From assembly GCF_008807015.1 (NCBI RefSeq), contig NZ_CP031700.1:1302001-1366000 (forward strand): DNA of 64,000 bases, given 5' to 3'. The stretch is from Neisseria zalophi (lineage in GTDB: Bacteria; Pseudomonadota; Gammaproteobacteria; Burkholderiales; Neisseriaceae). Below are positions 1-11,800 of the stretch, piece after piece (within the stretch, counting starts at the first letter, position 1; each line of letters opens with the position of its first letter). The position numbers and the translations under genes were made by a program. The notes beneath the pieces are model-generated. The model saw only the letters and a list, made by a program, of their open reading frames with translations. It was not told where the DNA came from and ran no database searches.

Positions 1-49
1 AGCGGTAAACGGTTTGGGTAATGGTGCGGGTGCGTTTAAGCCATTTCAT
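1..49 (-). CDS. 5' end of a leftward gene, possibly ubiB
   Basis: On the minus strand an ATG at 49 opens a frame that runs off the window edge: MKWLKRTRTITQTVYR. A short basic amphipathic start like this is compatible with the N-terminus of the UbiB kinase-like protein of ubiquinone synthesis, but 16 residues are too few to assign it. A DUS (59-68) sits just upstream. The start is supported only by the open frame and a GAAG about 8 bases upstream. The product is essentially unknown. Confidence 0.35.
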   Translation of the reverse strand, partial: MKWLKRTRTITQTVYR

Positions 50-329
50 GATGATGTCTTCAGACGGCGTATCGAAAAGGGGGATTATAAAGCATGCGGG
101 CTTTGGGTTATAGGGTGAAATGGCCTGAAAAGATAGATTGTTTTTGTTTGGATGACATATCTTTATTTTTAGATGGCGTATTGAGGATTGCCGTAAGCTA
201 TTTTATGAGTAGGTATGCCGTCTGTTTCGAACAAATATGTAGACTATTTGATAGCCCTAAGTTTTTGCCCGATGTTTTCAGACGGCATTTAAAGTTTATT
301 AAAAAATTCTTTTTATTTTATTTGTTTTC
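50..329. other. Intergenic spacer with two DUS
   Basis: This 280-base stretch lies between a leftward gene start and the 3' end of the leftward DUF2059 gene. It holds a DUS 10-mer at 59-68 (TTCAGACGGC) and a 12-mer AT-type DUS at 277-288, on the same strand as each other. An 89-codon open frame starting at 94 crosses the second DUS, resembles nothing, and is not called. The promoter of the leftward gene at 49 must lie here, but no convincing -35/-10 pair was identified. Confidence 0.6.
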
Positions 330-866
330 TTATTTACAGGTATTTTTGCCACAAATAATCTGATTGATTTCACGATTGAGTTTGGCCTGATTTTGTTTGT
401 CATATTGTTGCAGTTTCCGCTGTATAACGGCGGGAAGTGAAGACATAACAACTTCCATGTATTGCGGCATTTTTGCATTAATAGACTGACCGATGGGGGA
501 GTCATAAAAAGCAATCATGGCATCTACTTCTTCTTGAGTATAGATTTTACGGATACCGTCAATAGTGACGCGTCGGATGTCGGCGCGGGTTTGCGTGTTG
601 TTGATAGAAGCTACTTGATTGAGTATGTATTGATCCAGTTTGGCCTTTACTGCTGCACGTTTGTTTGCCGGTACGCTTTGAATGGCTTCTTGATAGCGAG
701 GGTCTGCAAGAGCAGCGGTAGGTATGGTTTGAAAAGAGGCATCTATAATTTTATCAAATTGTTGCACGTTCATTAAGTGCTCCAAGGATTTGCTAGATGG
801 CTCTGCCGCCCATACGGATGTGGTGCTTAGAAATAGAGTCGCGGCTAAGATGAGCTTATTCTTCAT
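330..866 (-). CDS. Secreted DUF2059 domain protein
   Basis: A 178-residue protein with a clear Sec signal peptide (MKNKL, hydrophobic stretch, VWA-A cleavage near residue 20-21), so it should be periplasmic. The C-terminal half carries the DUF2059 signature: the YTQEEVDAMIAFYDSPIGQS region near residues 112-132 and a following helical segment. DUF2059 proteins are small exported helical proteins of unclear role. Two cysteines at the extreme C-terminus (CGKNTC) could form a disulfide. The ATG at 866 is preceded on the minus strand by AAAGGAAA at a good distance. It ends in the DUS-bearing spacer and is probably transcribed alone; the smc gene behind it is on the same strand with a 136-base gap. 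Confidence 0.85.
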   Translation of the reverse strand: MKNKLILAATLFLSTTSVWAAEPSSKSLEHLMNVQQFDKIIDASFQTIPTAALADPRYQEAIQSVPANKRAAVKAKLDQYILNQVASINNTQTRADIRRVTIDGIRKIYTQEEVDAMIAFYDSPIGQSINAKMPQYMEVVMSSLPAVIQRKLQQYDKQNQAKLNREINQIICGKNTCK

Positions 867-1002
867 AATCGTATTTCCTTTTTGTGGGTTAAGTATCGGA
901 TTTCAATTTATTTAAATAAATTGAAATTTAATTAATCCAGTCGAGTTGAATTATTGCACAAATAGGAAAGGATTTCGAACCGGTTGGTATGGATCTTTGG
1001 TT

Positions 1003-4000
1003 TTAAGCGGGTTCGGCCATGCTTAAAGCCTGCTGGATATCAACGGCAACAATTCGGGAAACCCCTTTTTCCTGCATGGTAACGCCGATAAGCTGTTCGG
1101 CCATTTCCATAGTTAGTCGGTTATGGGAAATATAGAGGAATTGGGTTTGTGCCGACATTTCTTTCACGAGGTTGCAGAAACGGCCGGTATTGGCATCGTC
1201 CAACGGTGCATCTACTTCGTCTAAGAGGCAGAACGGGGCGGGATTGAGGCTGAATAGGGCAAAAACCAAACTCATGGCGGTTAGGGCTTTTTCACCGCCG
1301 CTTAACAGATGGATAGTGCTGTTTTTCTTGCCGGGCGGGCGCGCCATAATGGATACGCCGGCGCTGAGTAAGTCGTCGCCGATCATATGTAGTTTGGCTT
1401 CGCCGCCGCCGAACAGGGTTGGGAAAAAGGTTTGTACTTTTTCATTCACGGCATCAAACGTTTCTTTGAAACGGGCTTTGGTTTTGCTGTCGATTTGGTC
1501 GATGGCTTCTTCGAGTAGGTCGATAGCGGCTTGCACATCTTCGCTTTGGCTGCGGTAATAATCGTCGCGCTCGCGTGCTTCTTCCAATTCTTGTAAGGCG
1601 GCAAGGTTAACGGCGCCGAGGGCTTCGATTTGTTGGGCCAGGCTGCCGATATCGTTGTTGAGCGACTTTAATCCGCCCGATTCGGCGGCAAGTGTTGCCA
1701 GTGCGTCGAGATCGGCTTCGCGTTCGGTTAGGTTTTGATGAAAGCGTTTGGCGTTTAATAAGGCTTCTTGTTGTTGTAGTAGTGCGGTTTGTGTTGCAGC
1801 TTGTAATTGCGGCAGTTTGGCCGATAGGGTTTGCTGGCGGGCGTATTGCTCGCGGCCTTCTTCTTGGGTGGCCGCCAATTGCTCTTGCATGGCGGCGTAT
1901 TGTTCGTCTAGGGTGTGCACAGATTCGGTAAGGTGTTCGAGTTTGGCGTGTTGTTCGCTATTTTGTGCTTCGGTTTCATACGCAAGCGCCAGTTCGGATT
2001 GGCGTTCCTGCCAGTCGAGTGTTTGTTGTTCGAGTTGGGCTAACTGGTGTTGGAAGTTTTGTTTTTGTTGCTGCAGTTTGTGCACGGCCACTTCTACCAA
2101 GCCGTATTGGCGGTTGGTTTCGAGCAAGGCGAGCTGAGCTTGTTTCAGACGGCCTTGTTGTGCTTGGCGGTTGCCGCCGATACTTTGTTGCTGTTGTTCC
2201 AGCTCTGCGGCTGCTTCGATGAGCGTGGCAATATCGTCTCTGAGGCCGTCTGAAGTTTGTTCGAGAATGATTTGTTCTTCTTCGAGTTGTAGCAGTTCGT
2301 GCTCGATATGTTCGCGGCGGATTTGCCCTTGATTGGTGCGGGCAAGCAGTTCGGCGGCGTGGTTTTGAGCGGATTGGTATTGCTGGCTATGTTGTTTTTG
2401 TTGTTGATGTAGGTTTTTATAGTGCAGTTCGGCGGCGTTTAAGGCATTTTGTGCCTGAGTGTAGTCATGCTCGGCTACCTTGAGTTTGGGGCTTAAGGTT
2501 TCGAGTTCGGTTGTGAGTTCGTCTAAGCGTGTTTTGCGTGCGATGAGGTTTTCTTGCGCGGCTTGGGCGTATAACACAACGCTGACACGGTCGATTTGAT
2601 GGCCTTCGGGGGTTAGCCAGATTTGACTGCCTTGTAAGTCGTTTTGGTGTTGAATGGCAAACTCAAGATTGGGGGCGCATAAAACGCCGTCCAACCAATG
2701 ATGCAAGGCCGTCTGAAATGGTGCTTGCGCTTGAATTTGATTTAGCAATGCTTGGGCAGGCAGGGTTTTTTTCAGGCCGCCTGAGAGTTTGTCGCTTATC
2801 CATGCCGCACGTCCTTCGGGTAGCGGGGCGGGGGCGGTGAATGATTCGGGTACGGCGCGGGCGTGCAAGCGTTCGGCCAGTATCACGCCCAGTGCGTGTT
2901 GCCAGTCTGCCGGTGCTTTAATATGTTGCCATAGTTGCGGTGCATGTTTGGCGTCGGTGTGTTGCCAAAAGTCGGTTTGGGCGGTTTCGTCTTGGGCGAG
3001 CAATTGTGCCAGTGCCTGTTGCTGCGCTTGCAGGGTAATGTGTTGTTGTTGTAATTGCTGTTGTGCTTGTGAGGCCGTCTGAAAATATTCTATTTGGGTA
3101 TTGAGTTGTTCTTCGGCGATTAAGATTTGCTCTTCGTAATGCTCTTGTTGGCTTTGCAATAGGGCGGCCTGTTCTTGGGCTGCCGCTGTTTCGTGTTCGT
3201 CAGGTAGGTTTAAGGCTTGGCTTTCTTGTTTCAGACGGCCTTGTCGGGTTTGCTGTTGTTGCAGGGTTTGTTGGGCATGGCTGAGTTGTTGCTGTTTTAA
3301 AGCCAGTTCGCGCTTGAGCCGGTTATGTTCGTCTTGTTGGTTTTGATAGGCGGTGTTTAAGGTGGTTTGGGCTTCTTCTAATTCGGGCAGGCGTTCTTCA
3401 TGCTCGGCAACCAGCATGGCCAGTTCGGCCAGTTCGGTTTGCTTCTCTTCGATTTGAAAGTCGGTTTCTTCTTGTTGTGCACGGATTTGCTGTTGTTCTT
3501 GGTGAATACGTTGCAATTGTGCCTGTGCGGCGGCTTTGTCGCGTTCGATGCGCTGATGCAGGTTTTGTTGGTGGCGGATTTGTTCTTCCAAACGGGCGAT
3601 TTGTTCGCGCAAAACACCGCGCTGGTTGCTGATGTTGTGCACGCTTTGTTGTTGGGTTTGCTCGGTAGCTTGTAGTGTATGAATCCGGTCGGTTAGGGTT
3701 TGGATTTGGGCGGCGGTTTCGTCTTGTTGTTGTTGGAAAGTTTGGTGTTGCGCGGTTGCTTTATCGGCAGCGGTTAGGGATTGCTGCCATTGCACATAAT
3801 CCAACAGGTCTTGCTGTTGGGTTAGTTGGCGGCTGAGTGTTTGATAACGCTCGGCGGTTTCGGCCTGTTTTTCGAGCTTTTCGACTTGGCGTGCCAGTTC
3901 GCTTTGCAGGTCTGCCAACCTTTGCAGATGTTCGCGCGTATCTTTCAGACGGCCTTCTGTTTCTTTGCGCCTTTCTTTGTATTTGGATACACCTGCGGCT

Positions 4001-4497
4001 TCTTCTATATAGGCGCGAAGTTCTTCGGGGCGTGCTTCGATAATTCTGGAAATCATGCCTTGTTCGATAACGGCATAACCCCTTGCACCTACGCCTGTTC
4101 CTAAAAATAAATCGGTAATGTCCCGTCTGCGGACCACTTGATTGTTGATGTAGTAAGTCGATTCACCCTGGCGCGTGAGCTGGCGTTTGATGCTGACTTC
4201 GCCATATTGCCCCCATGCGCCCTGAAGGCTGTGATCACTGTTATCAAAAACCAGTTCTACCGAAGCCCGAGGTGCAGGCCGGCGGGTGGCTGCGCCGTTA
4301 AAAATCACATCCTGCATGCTTTCACCACGAAGCTGCTTGGCAGAAGCTTCACCTAAAACCCAACGTACCGCATCGATAACGTTTGATTTCCCGCAGCCGT
4401 TGGGGCCGATAACGGCGACCAGCTGCCCGGGCACGTGAATGGTGGTGGGGTCGGTAAAAGATTTAAAGCCGGCTAATTTGATGTGGGTAAGGCGCAT
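1003..4497 (-). CDS. smc: Chromosome segregation ATPase SMC
   Basis: A 1164-residue SMC protein, full length for the family. The N-terminal head has Walker A GPNGCGKS at residues 31-38. Long glutamine-rich coiled coils flank a hinge near the middle. The C-terminal head has the ABC signature LSGGEKALTA and Walker B FCLLDEVDAPLDDAN. SMC dimers work with ScpA and ScpB to organise and separate the chromosome; neither partner gene is in the window. Six perfect DUS 10-mers lie inside the coding sequence (2144, 2245, 2708, 3074, 3230, 3944), typical of a long-resident Neisseria housekeeping gene. The ATG at 4497 gives the family N-terminus MRLTHIKLAGFKSF. Antisense open frames across this gene are shadows of its glutamine-rich codons. 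Confidence 0.97.
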   Translation of the reverse strand: MRLTHIKLAGFKSFTDPTTIHVPGQLVAVIGPNGCGKSNVIDAVRWVLGEASAKQLRGESMQDVIFNGAATRRPAPRASVELVFDNSDHSLQGAWGQYGEVSIKRQLTRQGESTYYINNQVVRRRDITDLFLGTGVGARGYAVIEQGMISRIIEARPEELRAYIEEAAGVSKYKERRKETEGRLKDTREHLQRLADLQSELARQVEKLEKQAETAERYQTLSRQLTQQQDLLDYVQWQQSLTAADKATAQHQTFQQQQDETAAQIQTLTDRIHTLQATEQTQQQSVHNISNQRGVLREQIARLEEQIRHQQNLHQRIERDKAAAQAQLQRIHQEQQQIRAQQEETDFQIEEKQTELAELAMLVAEHEERLPELEEAQTTLNTAYQNQQDEHNRLKRELALKQQQLSHAQQTLQQQQTRQGRLKQESQALNLPDEHETAAAQEQAALLQSQQEHYEEQILIAEEQLNTQIEYFQTASQAQQQLQQQHITLQAQQQALAQLLAQDETAQTDFWQHTDAKHAPQLWQHIKAPADWQHALGVILAERLHARAVPESFTAPAPLPEGRAAWISDKLSGGLKKTLPAQALLNQIQAQAPFQTALHHWLDGVLCAPNLEFAIQHQNDLQGSQIWLTPEGHQIDRVSVVLYAQAAQENLIARKTRLDELTTELETLSPKLKVAEHDYTQAQNALNAAELHYKNLHQQQKQHSQQYQSAQNHAAELLARTNQGQIRREHIEHELLQLEEEQIILEQTSDGLRDDIATLIEAAAELEQQQQSIGGNRQAQQGRLKQAQLALLETNRQYGLVEVAVHKLQQQKQNFQHQLAQLEQQTLDWQERQSELALAYETEAQNSEQHAKLEHLTESVHTLDEQYAAMQEQLAATQEEGREQYARQQTLSAKLPQLQAATQTALLQQQEALLNAKRFHQNLTEREADLDALATLAAESGGLKSLNNDIGSLAQQIEALGAVNLAALQELEEARERDDYYRSQSEDVQAAIDLLEEAIDQIDSKTKARFKETFDAVNEKVQTFFPTLFGGGEAKLHMIGDDLLSAGVSIMARPPGKKNSTIHLLSGGEKALTAMSLVFALFSLNPAPFCLLDEVDAPLDDANTGRFCNLVKEMSAQTQFLYISHNRLTMEMAEQLIGVTMQEKGVSRIVAVDIQQALSMAEPA

Positions 4498-4947
4498 GAT
4501 TAAGGGTGGTTAGGAAGAAAACCGATATTTTAACGGAAATAGACTGATTAGTGTTTGATAGAAGTTATATAAAAATTATGGTTTTATCATTTTTTATTAA
4601 TAATGTGTTGCAAAAAGGATAATTTCTATTGTGAATATTGTATATGTATATTTTATTGGGATTTTGTTTTTATTTAATTATTAAAATTCAAAATGTTATA
4701 TTGGGTATATAAAAATTGAAAAATGAAATTCGCTATATAACAAAATACCTGTTATCCGAAAAAAAATACCGTTGGTATGCATGTGTGTTAAAGAGTTTGT
4801 AATGCGTATATCATCTTAATATTGCAATGTACTATGCCGAATGAAAATATCTTGTGTCAAGATTTGGCAATAACTGGGGATATTTGTGTTTATAACAAAA
4901 ATGCGTCTGAACGCAGATGCTTCTTAAATTATCAGGAGTTTTGAGTC
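4498..4947 (+). promoter_or_regulatory. AT-rich divergent control region upstream of the lipoprotein/adhesin pair
   Basis: A 450-base AT-rich spacer between the divergent starts of smc and the OmpA-type lipoprotein gene. No gene is seen. A possible -35 TTGGCA lies at 4864-4869 with TATAAC at 4891-4896, but the spacing is too long to trust. A small hairpin (GCGTCTG, loop AACG, CAGATGC with one G.T pair) lies at 4903-4920, in what would be the 5' leader. A strong Shine-Dalgarno AGGAGT sits just ahead of the ATG at 4948. Promoters for both directions must be here; exact positions are not determined. Confidence 0.4.
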
Positions 4948-5844
4948 ATGTTTCAATATCGTAAATTATTGTGGGTGTTATTACCGCTTACTGCTATGGG
5001 CTGTGTTTCGCATCCTAAAGAAAGTTGGGTGGATACTCAACAGGCTGCATACAGCACTGCTGTACCGGAAAATCGTTCGTCCGTTGTAATTTACCGTCAG
5101 GCGGGTGCGGTTGAAGGGCCGACAGTTAATATTTATGTAAACGGCCAATATTCAGGTTCTCTGCAACCCAATGCATATCGTCAAGAAACAGTTTGCGCTC
5201 AGAACCAACGTTTTTATGCAGAGTTTACTAAACGAGATGCAGGGTATCGCAACAAGCATCAATTAGGTGATTATTATAACCTTCCGGAATCAGCCGTATC
5301 TTTCTTTAAAGTAGTAGATGACGGTAATGGCAATCCTGTATTGCGTGCTGTTTCTCCTGAACAGGCAGAGCAAGAAATGCAGGGAATTCCCCGTCAAAAT
5401 CATACTCTTTCCCGTGTAGTTAGCTCAGAAAAATGCGCGATTGTGTTGAAAAAATACAATTTGCAGGCGTCAGCACTATTTAAATTCGACCGGTCAGACT
5501 ATGACAGCGTGCTGCCTAAAGGTAAGCAAGAATTAGCAAATATTTCTAATGAGATCAAACAAAATCCTAATTTAATTCGCGGTATTGCCGTAGTAGGTCA
5601 TGCAGACCCTGCTGGAACGCCGAAATACAATCAAAAACTTTCATTTGACCGTGCTGTAACTGTGAAAAAAGTACTTGAAGATACCGGGTTGGATAAACGG
5701 TTAATTAGTGCGGAAGGTAAAGGGGAGCGTGAGCTGGTTGTGAATAATTGCCGTGCTCAATATCCGAATAATAGCAAAGCACGTATTGAATGTGATCAGC
5801 CTAACCGTCGTGTGGAAGTGATTCTACATGGTGAAAAACAATAA
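4948..5844 (+). CDS. OmpA-family outer membrane lipoprotein
   Basis: A 298-residue lipoprotein: signal sequence with lipobox LTAMGC, Cys19 as the lipidation site. The last ~120 residues form an OmpA-like peptidoglycan-binding domain (LFKFDRSDYD near 170, VVGHADPAG, NQKLSFDRA, NRRVEV near the end). The middle part is unassigned. The expected role is an outer membrane lipoprotein that grips peptidoglycan. It lies 29 bases ahead of the giant adhesin and reads the same way, so the two are probably co-transcribed. Type I secreted surface adhesins are often encoded near OmpA-type envelope proteins, so a link to adhesin retention is a reasonable inference, not shown. The RBS AGGAGT supports the chosen start. 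Confidence 0.85.
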   Translation: MFQYRKLLWVLLPLTAMGCVSHPKESWVDTQQAAYSTAVPENRSSVVIYRQAGAVEGPTVNIYVNGQYSGSLQPNAYRQETVCAQNQRFYAEFTKRDAGYRNKHQLGDYYNLPESAVSFFKVVDDGNGNPVLRAVSPEQAEQEMQGIPRQNHTLSRVVSSEKCAIVLKKYNLQASALFKFDRSDYDSVLPKGKQELANISNEIKQNPNLIRGIAVVGHADPAGTPKYNQKLSFDRAVTVKKVLEDTGLDKRLISAEGKGERELVVNNCRAQYPNNSKARIECDQPNRRVEVILHGEKQ

Positions 5845-5873
5845 ATTAAATTAAACATTATAAGGTGAATAAA

Positions 5874-8800
5874 ATGTCTAGAAATATTACTTTAAATATT
5901 AATAATGCCAAGCAAACCCTTGAAACGGTTAAATTTCAGACGGCTTCAGGCGAAGTATTACGCATTCCTGCACAGGCGGATGTCAATTATCAGTTTGTAG
6001 AAGACTTAACACAATTTGCACCGGAAAACATTATGACCAAACGCGTTGGTGATGACCTCACTATCGCTTTTGAAGGAACGGATATTGAAAATCCCGATTT
6101 AATTTTGGAAGGTTATTATTCCAATGAAACCGGTGCTTCAAAAAGTAGTTTGCTGATTGGTCAACATGAAAACGGTAATGTATATCCTTACGTTCCGGAA
6201 AGTACCGAGGCTTCTGATGCCGTTACTATGTTGGCGGAAGAAGTTTTAGCAGGCCAAGCTTTAGGTGGACAGATTATCACTGCTATGTGGGCTCCTAATC
6301 CATTGTGGCTGTTGGCTTTGGCACCAATAGGTGCATTGGCGGCAGGTTCTCATAATGGTGATGATAACCGTGAACCCAGTATTACTGTTGATGCTCCCGA
6401 TAATACTAATGACAACACTCCTGAAATTAAAGGTGTGGCAAGTAATGTAGCTCCAGGTAGTGTGGTTACTGTTGTGTTGACGGATAGCCAAGGTGTTAGT
6501 CAAACTGTTTCTGCTGTGGTTGGTGAATCAGGTGAGTATTCGGTTGAACCATTAAATCCATTAGCTGATGGCCAATATACGGCTACTGCAACTGTAGTTA
6601 CACCTTCTAATCAATCAGCTACTGCGACCGATCCGGGTAGCATTGATACTACCGCACAAATTACTGTAGATGCCCCCGATCAAACTGCTGATAATACACC
6701 TACTATTACTGGCACTACGAAAGATGTAGAAGAAGGTCAGGTTATTACTTTGGAAATTACCGATTCGAGCGGTAAAAAACAAACTGTCAGCACTACTGTT
6801 AAAGCAGATGGTACATACAGCGTGGATGTTCCTGAAGCATTATCCGAAGGTAAATACAGCGTTACTGCAACCGTTAAAGATAAATTGGGTAATGAGGGTG
6901 TCGCAAATGATGATGGCTCTATAGACAGTACTGCACCGAGCATCAGCGTAGACGCACCAGACAACAGCAACGACAACACCCCGACCATTACCGGTAAGAC
7001 CGACGCTCCGGCCGGTTCGGTAGTGACTGTGGTAGTAACCGATGCCAATGGTGCGACCCAAACCGTAACCACCACCGTTAAAGCGGACGGCAGCTACGGC
7101 GTAGACGTACCGAATGCAATCCCGGACGGCAACTATACTGCCGAAGCCAGCGTTAAAGACCCGGCCGGTAACGAAGGTAAAGCTTCGGACAAAGGTTCGG
7201 TAGACACTGCTGCTTCAATTACCGTAGAAGCACCCGATCTGACCGGCGACAACACCCCGACCATTACCGGTACCACTCAAGATGTGGAAGAAGGCCAGGT
7301 AGTAACCGTTGTGGTGACCGACAGCACCGGTGCGACCCAAACCATCACTACTACCGTTAAAGCGGACGGCAGCTACAGCGTAGACGTACCGAATCCGTTG
7401 GCCGACGGCGAATACACTGCCAAAGCCAGCGTTAGCGACAAAGCCGGTAACAGCGCGACTGCCGAAGACAATAACGGCAATGTGATTGACACCAACGGTC
7501 CGAGCATCAGCGTAGACGCACCGGACAACAGCAACGACAACACCCCGACCATTACCGGTAAGACCGACGCTCCGGCCGGTTCGGTAGTGACTGTGGTAGT
7601 AACCGATGCCAATGGTGCGACCCAAACCGTAACCACCACCGTTAAAGCGGACGGCAGCTACGGCGTAGACGTACCGAATGCAATTCCGGACGGCAACTAT
7701 ACTGCCGAAGCCAGCGTTAAAGATCCGGCCGGTAACGAAGGTAAAGCTTCGGACAAAGGTTCGGTAGACACTGCTGCTTCAATTACCGTAGAAGCACCCG
7801 ATCTGACCGGCGACAACACCCCGACCATTACCGGTACCACTCAAGATGTGGAAGAAGGCCAGGTAGTAACCGTTGTGGTGACCGACAGCACCGGTGCGAC
7901 CCAAACCATCACTACTACCGTTAAAGCGGACGGCAGCTACAGCGTAGACGTACCGAATCCGTTGGCCGACGGCGAATACACTGCCAAAGCCAGCGTTAGC
8001 GACAAAGCCGGTAACAGCGCGACTGCCGAAGACAATAACGGCAATGTGATTGACACCAACGGTCCGAGCATCAGCGTAGACGCACCGGACAACAGCAACG
8101 ACAACACCCCGACCATTACCGGTAAGACCGACGCTCCGGCCGGTTCGGTAGTGACTGTGGTAGTAACCGATGCCAATGGTGCGACCCAAACCGTAACCAC
8201 CACCGTTAAAGCGGACGGCAGCTACGGCGTAGACGTACCGAATGCAATTCCGGACGGCAACTATACTGCCGAAGCCAGCGTTAAAGATCCGGCCGGTAAC
8301 GAAGGTAAAGCTTCGGACAAAGGTTCGGTAGACACTGCTGCTTCAATTACCGTAGAAGCACCCGATCTGACCGGCGACAACACCCCGACCATTACCGGTA
8401 CCACTCAAGATGTGGAAGAAGGCCAGGTAGTAACCGTTGTGGTGACCGACAGCACCGGTGCGACCCAAACCATCACCACTACCGTTAAAGCGGACGGCAG
8501 CTACAGCGTAGACGTACCGAATCCGTTGGCCGATGGCGAATACACTGCCAAAGCCAGCGTTAGCGACAAAGCCGGTAACAGCGCGACTGCCGAAGACAAT
8601 AACGGCAATGTGATTGACACCAACGGTCCGAGCATCAGCGTAGACGCACCGGACAACAGCAACGACAACACCCCGACCATTACCGGTAAGACCGACGCTC
8701 CGGCCGGTTCGGTAGTGACTGTGGTAGTAACCGATGCCAATGGTGCGACCCAAACCGTAACCACCACCGTTAAAGCGGACGGCAGCTACGGCGTAGACGT

Positions 8801-11800
8801 ACCGAATGCAATTCCGGACGGCAACTATACTGCCGAAGCCAGCGTTAAAGATCCGGCCGGTAACGAAGGTAAAGCTTCGGACAAAGGTTCGGTAGACACT
8901 GCTGCTTCAATTACCGTAGAAGCACCCGATCTGACCGGCGACAACACCCCGACCATTACCGGTACCACTCAAGATGTGGAAGAAGGCCAGGTAGTAACCG
9001 TTGTGGTGACCGACAGCACCGGTGCGACCCAAACCATCACTACTACCGTTAAAGCGGACGGCAGCTACAGCGTAGACGTACCGAATCCGTTGGCCGACGG
9101 CGAATACACTGCCAAAGCCAGCGTTAGCGACAAAGCCGGTAACAGCGCGACTGCCGAAGACAATAACGGCAATGTGATTGACACCAACGGTCCGAGCATC
9201 AGCGTAGACGCACCGGACAACAGCAACGACAACACCCCGACCATTACCGGTAAGACCGACGCTCCGGCCGGTTCGGTAGTGACTGTGGTAGTAACCGATG
9301 CCAATGGTGCGACCCAAACCGTAACCACCACCGTTAAAGCGGACGGCAGCTACGGCGTAGACGTACCGAATGCAATTCCGGACGGCAACTATACTGCCGA
9401 AGCCAGCGTTAAAGATCCGGCCGGTAACGAAGGTAAAGCTTCGGACAAAGGTTCGGTAGACACTGCTGCTTCAATTACCGTAGAAGCACCCGATCTGACC
9501 GGCGACAACACCCCGACCATTACCGGTACCACTCAAGATGTGGAAGAAGGCCAGGTAGTAACCGTTGTGGTGACCGACAGCACCGGTGCGACCCAAACCA
9601 TCACCACTACCGTTAAAGCGGACGGCAGCTACAGCGTAGACGTACCGAATCCGTTGGCCGATGGCGAATACACTGCCAAAGCCAGCGTTAGCGACAAAGC
9701 CGGTAACAGCGCGACTGCCGAAGACAATAACGGCAATGTGATTGACACCAACGGTCCGAGCATCAGCGTAGACGCACCGGACAACAGCAACGACAACACC
9801 CCGACCATTACCGGTAAGACCGACGCTCCGGCCGGTTCGGTAGTGACTGTGGTAGTAACCGATGCCAATGGTGCGACCCAAACCGTAACCACCACCGTTA
9901 AAGCGGACGGCAGCTACGGCGTAGACGTACCGAATGCAATTCCGGACGGCAACTATACTGCCGAAGCCAGCGTTAAAGATCCGGCCGGTAACGAAGGTAA
10001 AGCTTCGGACAAAGGTTCGGTAGACACTGCTGCTTCAATTACCGTAGAAGCACCCGATCTGACCGGCGACAACACCCCGACCATTACCGGTACCACTCAA
10101 GATGTGGAAGAAGGCCAGGTAGTAACCGTTGTGGTGACCGACAGCACCGGTGCGACCCAAACCATCACCACCACCGTTAAAGCAGACGGCAGCTACAGCG
10201 TAGACGTACCGAATCCGTTGGCCGACGGCGAATACACTGCCAAAGCCAGCGTTAGCGACAAAGCCGGTAACAGCGCGACTGCCGAAGACAATAACGGCAA
10301 TGTAGTGGATACAACTTGCCCGACTATTACGGTAGATGCACCGGATAATACCAATGATGACACTCCGACTATTACCGGTACTACTGATGCACCGGAAGGT
10401 TCGGTAATCACTGTGGTAGTAACCGGATCAGACGGTAAACAACAAACCTTTACAACAACCGTTAAAGGTGATGGCAGCTATAGTGTTGATGTACCGAAAC
10501 CATTGCCTGAAGGTGATTACACGGCGGAAGTTTCTGTGAAAGATCCTGCCGGTAACGAAGGTACGGCGCAAGATGATGGTTCGATTGATACAACTTGCCC
10601 GACTATTACGGTAGATGCACCGGATAATACCAATGATGACACTCCGACTATTACCGGTACTACTGATGCACCGGAAGGTTCGGTAATCACTGTGGTGGTA
10701 ACCGGATCAGACGGTAAACAACAAACCTTTACAACAACCGTTAAAGGTGATGGCAGCTATAGTGTTGATGTACCGAAACCATTGCCTGAAGGTGATTACA
10801 CGGCGGAAGTTTCTGTGAAAGATCCTGCCGGTAACGAAGGTACGGCGCAAGATGATGGTTCGATTGATACAACTTGCCCGACTATTACGGTAGATGCACC
10901 GGACAATACCAATGATGACACTCCGACTATTACCGGTACTACTGATGCACCGGAAGGTTCGGTAATCACTGTGGTAGTAACCGGATCAGACGGTAAACAA
11001 CAAACCTTTACAACAACTGTTAAAGATGACGGCAGCTATAGTGTAGATGTACCGAAACCATTGCCTGAAGGTGATTACACTACAGAAGTTTCTGTAATGG
11101 ATCCGGCCGGTAATAAAGGTACGGCACAAGATGACGGTTCGGTTGATACGGTGAATCCTGCAGTTAAAGCAGTGGATCAAGAGGTAACAGAAGCCAGTGC
11201 TGCTGAAGTAAGTGGTGTGATTAAGGTAAGTGATGCCGGTGGTGTTACAGCGATTACGGTAGGTGGTAAAGATGTTACTTCTGCATCTGCATCTAATCCT
11301 GTTGTGATTAAAACAGACAACGGTATATTAAGTATTAATGGTTACAATCCTTCTAAAGGTGAGGTAACTTACACTTATACTGAAAACGGACGCAGTAAAG
11401 ACCATTCAGGTGGTGATAACTCTGTAGTCGATAATTTTATTGTTCGAGTGAAAGATGCCGCCGGTAATACCGGTATGGATATGCTTGATATTAAGATTAC
11501 TGATACTGCACCGACTGCTGTAAACGATAGTAATCATATCGGAGAGAAAGATACAAGTATAAGTGGCAATGTTTTTGCTAATGATTATACTGGTGCAGAC
11601 ACACCTGTAACTGTCATATCCGGTAATCAAAATGGTCATTATGGTAAGCTGGTTTTAGGCACTGATGGTCATTACACCTATGTTTTAGATAATGACAATC
11701 CTGCTGTTAAGGCACTGAATAACGGTGAAAAACTAACTGATAGCTTTACTTATACTGTTCGTGATGCTGATGGTGATACTTCTACTGCGAAATTGAATAT

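Noticed and set aside
94..363. 89-codon open frame in the first spacer
   Set aside because: It crosses a DUS and the antisense 3' end of the DUF2059 gene, has no RBS worth noting and no recognisable sequence.
1692..3675. Antisense open frames inside smc
   Set aside because: Low-complexity Cys/Leu/Val-rich products from the glutamine codons of the smc coiled coil.
5865..5873. GTG start for the adhesin
   Set aside because: The GTG overlaps the AAGGTG that best serves as RBS for the ATG at 5874.
6737..10411. Series of antisense open frames of 72-136 codons recurring every 564 bases
   Set aside because: They are shadows of the repeated coding sequence on the other strand and repeat with it.
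6937..11147. Regular repeats that might be taken for a CRISPR array
   Set aside because: Unit lengths of 564 and 279 bases in one open frame, no spacers, clear Ig-like protein repeats.
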